Part shown: piece after piece, positions 26,840-32,312 of the stretch
How positions within the stretch are numbered: position 1 is the first letter of the stretch
Layout of the letters: every line of letters begins with the position of its first letter
Assembly: GCA_903837175.1 (NCBI GenBank)
Contig: CAILTR010000090.1
Coordinates: 1 to 32,312, forward strand
From: an uncultured bacterium
GTDB lineage: Bacteria > Patescibacteriota > Minisyncoccia > Moranbacterales > GWC2-37-73
Direction of reading: 5' to 3'
DNA length: 32,312 nucleotides
Program-made: the position numbers and the translations under genes
Notes under the pieces: model-generated
Database searches by the model: none
Told to the model about the DNA's origin: nothing
Seen by the model: only the letters and a program-made list of their open reading frames with translations

Positions 26840-27448
26840 CTATTCCCAACTTTCTATCAACAAATAAACTCGTCTATAAAGTAAATTCAAAAATGGCCAT
26901 AAAATAAAAACTAGAAATGCAATCAAAATGTTATGCCCAAAGTCAAAACAATAAAATTTGATACTTGCACTCCTCGCATCTTCTGAGAATTTACTCAAGC
27001 TCTCATCAAAAAATATACTCATCAGACTTAGAAATATAAGCAACCAAAATATATCAATGACGAGATTATATCTGTATTTATTCCACATCTTCAATAACCA
27101 TTTTCTGTTTTCTATTTCTGAAAGAACCTCGCCAACCAATAATCCTTTTTCAGTTATATTATAAGAGTTTTCATCATTTCTTACCAAATAGCCTCTCCAT
27201 ATTAAATTTCCAATTATTTGATCGTCAACAGTTTCAGAATATTCAGGGTAAACATCTTTAACCCATTCAATGATTGTCTTTTTATTCGGGCAAGCATTCA
27301 AAAACTGGTGACCTTTTCCATATGCGACCATTAAAAACGCAGCTTCATATTTCCAAAGATCTTTATGTTTGGAAAGACCCTGACCACTTCTGATTTGTTG
27401 ATAAATATCAAGTTTTTTCAAAAATCTTGTTGGAAATCCTAAGTTCAT
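26840..27448 (-). CDS. Hypothetical protein with winged-helix-like N-terminal half and two C-terminal TM segments
   Basis: VDDQIIGNLIWRGYLVRNDENSYNITEKGLLVGEVLSEIE (wHTH-like) followed by two hydrophobic segments; 15 nt after the helicase stop. Confidence 0.65.
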   Translation of the reverse strand: MNLGFPTRFLKKLDIYQQIRSGQGLSKHKDLWKYEAAFLMVAYGKGHQFLNACPNKKTIIEWVKDVYPEYSETVDDQIIGNLIWRGYLVRNDENSYNITEKGLLVGEVLSEIENRKWLLKMWNKYRYNLVIDIFWLLIFLSLMSIFFDESLSKFSEDARSASIKFYCFDFGHNILIAFLVFILWPFLNLLYRRVYLLIESWE

Positions 27449-27463
27449 ATTTTTAGCAAAAAG

Positions 27464-29977
27464 TTATTCAATTTCAACCTCGTTCTCAAAAGTCTGCACA
27501 TATTCCTTAGCGCTAATCACGGTGTCATAAAGACCGATATCCTCGCCCTCATGTTTATTGATGCCTGCATATTCAAGACTAGCATCTTCATAGCGTTTGA
27601 ATTTATAAACTGCATCATTCATAAGTGAACTATTGAAAACATTCAAACTTACCAACAATTCAAAATCTTTCACGGAAAGCCCTGTCACTTTTTTAAATAA
27701 ACCCGGCTCAAGTTGCGTAATCACATCTTTGAGACTTCTTTCTCTGAAATCCGTGAGATACATAAAAACTGGCACACGAGTGGCAAACTTGATCAGTTTT
27801 TCTTGAATTTGTTTTCTCATTCCCTTGTATGCCTTTTCATCTTCACTCAATTCCTTTTTTTCTTTGGCGGTTAATTCTCGGTCATTAGCTTCTTTCTTGG
27901 TTTTTTGCACAGCTTCGGATTTATTGATAATAGTTTCAATATCGGAATTCAAACTACGAAAACCCTCAATGTTCATCAAGGCATCCATCGCATCTTTGTT
28001 ATCCATCAATCTTTGCAGGGTGCTGTTGTCCACATTTACCAAAAGTGCACTTTCCCACCTGCGAGCTAAAAGCGTTGCAGTTGTGCCACTCATTGCCATA
28101 TCCAAAATTCCAGCAGCATCGATTTGCTTCATTGCACTGCCATCATAGGCAAGCACTGGCAAAAAATGAATAAATTCTTCCACTTTCTTTTCAGGATTTG
28201 TTTCGTTCACATTCAATCGGCATCCATAGTCTGCAATTTGTCGGAGTGCTCGATCTGGTGCAAAGTCAAAAACATAACATTCCTGTTTGATTATTTCTTC
28301 CTTGTTAGGAGATTTACTGTCTGGATTTTTCACAGTCCAAGGTGTTTGCACTCGGAAAGCTGCTTGAAAATATGTTTCTGGCGTGGACAGATTTCGCAAC
28401 ATAAAAATACCAGTCCAAGGTTTCACGGAAACACCAGTCGTCAATTTTCCGCAAGAAAGCGTGATAGTTTTTGAGTGCAAAGGATCGTCCATCGCTTTTT
28501 GCACTGGCGCAAGCGCAGCCACTCCGATGCCCGCACTTGAGCCTGCTGCCACCACCACTTCATAATCATGATAAAATTTGTTTTGCTTTTTTTCTAGCAA
28601 ATTTCTCATTGCATAGCACGCTGCCACACTCGGCAAAAACCAAAAAGTGTGTGACAAAACATTCAACAATGGCGCATGTGAAAAAGGCATCGGCGGTTTT
28701 TTGGCGCCAAGTTTCAAATTGTCAATCGTAGTTTCCGAAAAAGAACCGCGAATCAAATCAAGCCACTTTTGAACTTCGTCTTCATATTTGAATTTGGCTT
28801 TTTTACCTTCACTTTCCGCCCCAAAAAATAGATTCAAATCAAATTCATTGAACTCTCCTTTCATTGCAATTTCTCGAATAGAATCAGGAAGTTGATAAGT
28901 CAGCATCACCATTCTCGCCAAGGAAGCATAGGGGTTTGGCTCGCCTTGCCAATTTTCCTTGGCGCGCTGTTCGTCAGAATATGTCCAGTTGAAAATTTGT
29001 TCTTCAATAAATTCTCCAGATGCAATGGCTCGGAAAGGTGTGCCTGATAAATAAAGATACGCATTTGTCGTAATCGGCATCGCACTTTCATCAAAATATT
29101 CAATGCCCTCACCATCTTCAAACTCTCGTTCTTTTTTTTCTTCAGCTTCAAACAAATCTTTGGCATTTTCTCGCCAAGCACCATAATGATATTCATCCAA
29201 CACCACGCAATCCCAATTCGTGGCATGCACCCATTCATTTTTGGTTTTAATGCCGCCAGTTGAAGTATTTTTTCCAAGATAATCTTGAAATGATCCAAAA
29301 CAAACAAAAGGTTTGCTCTTGTCTGCCTGCTCAAATGTCAAACCATCCTTAGCAATAAACTGCCAACCCTTGAAATCGAGGTGCGTTTGCAAATCGTCAT
29401 CCCAAGCATTTTGCACCGCCGGCTTGAAAGTCAAAACAAGAATTTTTTTCCAACCCATTTTTTTGGCGAGTTGATAGGTGGCAAAAGTTTTTCCAAAGCG
29501 CATTTTTGCATTCCAAAGAAAATGAGGCGTCTTGTTTTGATTTTCTTTTTTGAAACTTTTAAAATAGGCAATCGTTTTTTGCACCGCTGCTTCTTGCTCT
29601 GGACGCATTGCAAAATCAAGCGTGCGATTGTCTTCATTTTTGATGCCACTTTTGATTGCAAGCAGAGCTGCAGTTAATTCTTTTTCATCGCATTTGAACC
29701 ATTCACCTTCTGGATTGGCAATTCCCTTTTTGCGCAAATAGCGATGCACTTCATGATCATCAAAAGAGGTGCCATCCCGACACATTGCAGGCTCTTCGAG
29801 AACTATTTTGTATGGCAAAGCACCTGGACGCAAAGTTGGATATTGTTGAGCAACTCGAGAGGGAGCGTCGGTGGTTGTGAAGCCCACTTTCAACAAACCT
29901 TTGTATTGCGGGTTTGTGTCTTGATAGGCATAAATTGTTGGTTTTGCGTTGGGTCGTTGTGGAAAAAATTTATTCAT
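27464..29977 (-). CDS. GIY-YIG (T5orf172-like) nuclease fused to SF2 helicase, putative restriction component
   Basis: N-term PTIYAYQDTNPQYKGLLKVGFTT (GIY-YIG type); P-loop NAKMRFGKTF; DEYH Walker B (VVLDEYHYG); helicase C-terminal FRVQTPW region. Confidence 0.82.
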   Translation of the reverse strand: MNKFFPQRPNAKPTIYAYQDTNPQYKGLLKVGFTTTDAPSRVAQQYPTLRPGALPYKIVLEEPAMCRDGTSFDDHEVHRYLRKKGIANPEGEWFKCDEKELTAALLAIKSGIKNEDNRTLDFAMRPEQEAAVQKTIAYFKSFKKENQNKTPHFLWNAKMRFGKTFATYQLAKKMGWKKILVLTFKPAVQNAWDDDLQTHLDFKGWQFIAKDGLTFEQADKSKPFVCFGSFQDYLGKNTSTGGIKTKNEWVHATNWDCVVLDEYHYGAWRENAKDLFEAEEKKEREFEDGEGIEYFDESAMPITTNAYLYLSGTPFRAIASGEFIEEQIFNWTYSDEQRAKENWQGEPNPYASLARMVMLTYQLPDSIREIAMKGEFNEFDLNLFFGAESEGKKAKFKYEDEVQKWLDLIRGSFSETTIDNLKLGAKKPPMPFSHAPLLNVLSHTFWFLPSVAACYAMRNLLEKKQNKFYHDYEVVVAAGSSAGIGVAALAPVQKAMDDPLHSKTITLSCGKLTTGVSVKPWTGIFMLRNLSTPETYFQAAFRVQTPWTVKNPDSKSPNKEEIIKQECYVFDFAPDRALRQIADYGCRLNVNETNPEKKVEEFIHFLPVLAYDGSAMKQIDAAGILDMAMSGTTATLLARRWESALLVNVDNSTLQRLMDNKDAMDALMNIEGFRSLNSDIETIINKSEAVQKTKKEANDRELTAKEKKELSEDEKAYKGMRKQIQEKLIKFATRVPVFMYLTDFRERSLKDVITQLEPGLFKKVTGLSVKDFELLVSLNVFNSSLMNDAVYKFKRYEDASLEYAGINKHEGEDIGLYDTVISAKEYVQTFENEVEIE

Positions 29978-29983
29978 ATTTAA

Positions 29984-31486
29984 TTATGCCATTGGTCGAA
30001 TTAGCGTATCAATAAAAGCTTGTTCTTCTTTAGTGATGCCATATTTTTTGTATAATTTTTCATCAGTCCAAGACTCTGAAAAATCTTGCACAGGAACCAA
30101 TGAATAAACTTTTCTCAATGCATCCTGAGTTGGTTTTTTAAGCATTACTAAAAATCTAAAAAATCGCGTATTTATATATGAAATAACGTTAAGGCATTCT
30201 TTCTTATTTTTAAATGGACCAATTGCTAAATATGTTTCCGTCGATATAGAATTTACGCATCCAAAAAAAGGTTTTCCTAAAATTGAATGTGGGAATTTAT
30301 CACTCCCACTTCCGGCACGAGGAATAAAAACTTTATATTTAGCAATGAGCTCTTTATTCTTTTCTATTAAATTTCTTGAAATATAAGAAATGCCACCATT
30401 TTCATACAATAAGATATCCCCATCTTTTTGATGCCTCCTACCACGATAAGTTGTTGGCAATCCAAAAGGTTTCTGTGAACTTACCTGCTCCACAATTGAA
30501 TCCTCATTAAAAGATTTAACTTTGTGTAATATGCTTATAGCATCATTATATCTAACAAAAAAATCATTACCTTTCTCTAACAGTGTGCGTTGAATTGTTT
30601 TGGACGCTTTATCGCCTTGATGCGTGGTTACACCACATAAACCAGGATTATCTCTATCCCAAAGGAAATAGCAAACACCACCCTTAATCTGTACGCCAGG
30701 AAAACAATCAATAGCTTCTGGATAATCGTGAATAACTCTAATTCTTCTATCATTTAATAATTCATCCCGAAAGGAATCCAAACCAAAACCACCCGAGAAC
30801 CATCTTGCAGGTATAATCATTGTTAAAAATCTAGGATTCAACTTTTTTGCTTGCAATACAAATTTATCATAAAGAGGCATCGCCTGAACCCCTGATCCTC
30901 CTGTACTTAATTGATACGGTGGATTTCCTATGATTACATCAAATTTCATATTGTTAAATATTTTAGATGGCTCATTAGTGTGAATAAATTGATAGGCATG
31001 CGTTTCCAACTGCTCGCCTCTATCATATTCCGCCTGACTAGCTCCGCAAAACTTGCATTTTCCATTTTCCCAAACATGCTCCGTGCGGTCAAAAATAATG
31101 TTGCCTTGTTCATTTTTGAAATTATCACAAACTGAATATTTCCCATTCGCCGTTTTCGAGCAATACACACTTCTGCGAGAAAGTAGCGAGGTCAGCTCCG
31201 TGATCCCAATTCCATAAACTTGATTTTGATAGATGTGATTAAGTCGCTCCTGATGATTTGGAATTTCTTTCTCAAGTCCAACCAATAGACGCTGGACAAT
31301 TTCCCTCAAAAATACGCCTGATTTACTCACTGGATCGAGAAATTTTGTTTCTTTGCTTTTCCAGATTTCCGCCGGCAACAAATCCAACATCTGATTGACC
31401 AACACTGGCGGAGTGAAAACCTCATCATTACTCAAATTGGCAAGACACGAAAGCACATCAGGATTATAGTTAGTTTGATTTTTCAT
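29984..31486 (-). CDS. Eco57I-like DNA adenine methyltransferase/specificity protein (degenerate motif I, intact NPPY)
   Basis: FLDPVSKSGVFLREI; CKFCGASQAEYDRGEQLETH Zn-like insert; FDVIIGNPPYQLSTGG; C-terminal target-recognition-like region. Confidence 0.82.
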   Translation of the reverse strand: MKNQTNYNPDVLSCLANLSNDEVFTPPVLVNQMLDLLPAEIWKSKETKFLDPVSKSGVFLREIVQRLLVGLEKEIPNHQERLNHIYQNQVYGIGITELTSLLSRRSVYCSKTANGKYSVCDNFKNEQGNIIFDRTEHVWENGKCKFCGASQAEYDRGEQLETHAYQFIHTNEPSKIFNNMKFDVIIGNPPYQLSTGGSGVQAMPLYDKFVLQAKKLNPRFLTMIIPARWFSGGFGLDSFRDELLNDRRIRVIHDYPEAIDCFPGVQIKGGVCYFLWDRDNPGLCGVTTHQGDKASKTIQRTLLEKGNDFFVRYNDAISILHKVKSFNEDSIVEQVSSQKPFGLPTTYRGRRHQKDGDILLYENGGISYISRNLIEKNKELIAKYKVFIPRAGSGSDKFPHSILGKPFFGCVNSISTETYLAIGPFKNKKECLNVISYINTRFFRFLVMLKKPTQDALRKVYSLVPVQDFSESWTDEKLYKKYGITKEEQAFIDTLIRPMA

Positions 31487-32141
31487 CTGCTAGTGTTAAA
31501 AAATGAGTTAAAGGAAATTCTTTGATTGTTTTTGGAATAAAACTAGTTGTGCCAAGGTCGGAAACATCCACTTTGGAAAAAAGATCATCTTTTTTTTGTT
31601 TGTCTTTTGGAATAATCTCCGAAAAAGCATAATCCCTTCTCTTGATTAAACTGCCCATCGCAGGCGACCACTGCGAAAAAATGATTTCCGTTTGTTTTTT
31701 TCCAACTGTTTTCAGCGAAAGCGCATCGCCCCAAACGATATTTCTTTTCAGAATAAAACGCACTGTTTCCAGACACGCCTGCTTGCATTTTTTCTTATAC
31801 AAAGCTCCATATATTTCAGCAAAAACTTCAAAGAGCCTCTCCCTGCAAGTTTGAACATTATCCCGAAGAATATCAATGCCATAAATACTCCCAACCGCAA
31901 CAACCGCATAACGCTCAAATTCTAACTGACTTTTGGCATATTTCTTTTTTGCCATCGCCAATTTTCTTTCCAGGATTGGAACCAAAAAATTCCCCGTCCC
32001 ACAGGCAGGCTCAAGAAAACGAGAATCAAATCTCTCAATTTCATGTTCAACCAAATCAAGCATCGCATTGACCTCTCTTTCCGCAGTAAAAACTTCCCCA
32101 TGATCCGCAATTCTTTTTTTTGAAACCACCTGACTTGCCAT
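31470..32141 (-). CDS. Class I SAM methyltransferase-like protein (intact motif I, no NPPY)
   Basis: DHGEVFTAEREVNAMLDLVEHE; RFLEPACGTGNFLVPIL; GIDILRDNVQTCRERLF; WGDALSL; FSQWSP in the motif IV position. Overlaps the downstream gene by 17 nt. Confidence 0.8.
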   Translation of the reverse strand: MASQVVSKKRIADHGEVFTAEREVNAMLDLVEHEIERFDSRFLEPACGTGNFLVPILERKLAMAKKKYAKSQLEFERYAVVAVGSIYGIDILRDNVQTCRERLFEVFAEIYGALYKKKCKQACLETVRFILKRNIVWGDALSLKTVGKKQTEIIFSQWSPAMGSLIKRRDYAFSEIIPKDKQKKDDLFSKVDVSDLGTTSFIPKTIKEFPLTHFLTLADEKSN

Positions 32142-32250
32142 ATTTTTTTAATAATTTGTTACATAGCTTGCTACGCAGCAAAGATAATTAGTCCACATTC
32201 CCATTTTGCATCATTTTTTCCAAAATAAATTTTCTTTCTTCTATTTGCTT

Positions 32251-32312
32251 CTATTTTTCATCTTTTTTTATTTTCACTTCCACTTTCTTCTCCAACGCCT
32301 TGATGCTTTCTA
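32251..32312 (-). CDS. C-terminal end of an upstream gene (partial), coiled-coil-like
   Basis: Minus translation ...ESIKALEKKVEVKIKKDEK* running in from the window edge. Confidence 0.4.
   Translation of the reverse strand, partial: ESIKALEKKVEVKIKKDEK

Noticed and set aside
28906-29334. 142-aa minus ORF within the GIY-YIG/helicase gene
   Set aside because: Alternative frame of the helicase CDS, which contains clear P-loop and DEYH motifs in its own frame.
1-32312. CRISPR arrays, tRNA or rRNA genes
   Set aside because: No regularly spaced direct repeats with unique spacers and no recognisable T-loop/acceptor architecture or rRNA sequence; the GATTCGAATC-like string near 15573 belongs to a spacer repeat.

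Overview
All supported genes in this 32.3 kb window lie on the minus strand. Gene content looks like a Patescibacteria/CPR-type genome (inference from gene content and spacer style, not verified). From left to right: a 5'-partial NUDIX hydrolase missing from the ORF track; pyrG; rplI; a nucleotidyltransferase and dTDP-rhamnose block (galU-like, rmlA, rmlD, rmlB, rmlC) interspersed with glyA, a DUF2207-type membrane protein and a TIM-barrel epimerase-like protein; a surface-polysaccharide block (DUF4012-type, Wzz-like, GT4 glycosyltransferase); a compositionally distinct pair of secreted or membrane proteins (about 17.3-19.7 kb); an LPXTG protein, a sortase with a Ca-binding-like insert and a protease-dead HtrA-PDZ protein; clpB; gene relics; and a restriction-modification-like operon (two methyltransferase-like proteins, a GIY-YIG/SF2 helicase and a winged-helix/TM protein). 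The most notable observations are: (1) two adjacent methyltransferase-like proteins with complementary motif loss, in an operon with a GIY-YIG-helicase; (2) an N-terminal 'DI.I.N.NSS..NNV..ATGGNA' module shared by the LPXTG protein and a second secreted protein; (3) an HtrA-like protein that has lost catalytic His and Ser; (4) relics of a BRO-N-type protein and an RM-enzyme C-terminus between clpB and the RM operon; (5) GC-rich palindromes nested inside other intergenic repeats, plus word-like spacer repeats. No database or folding tools were available, so all family calls come from motif recognition.
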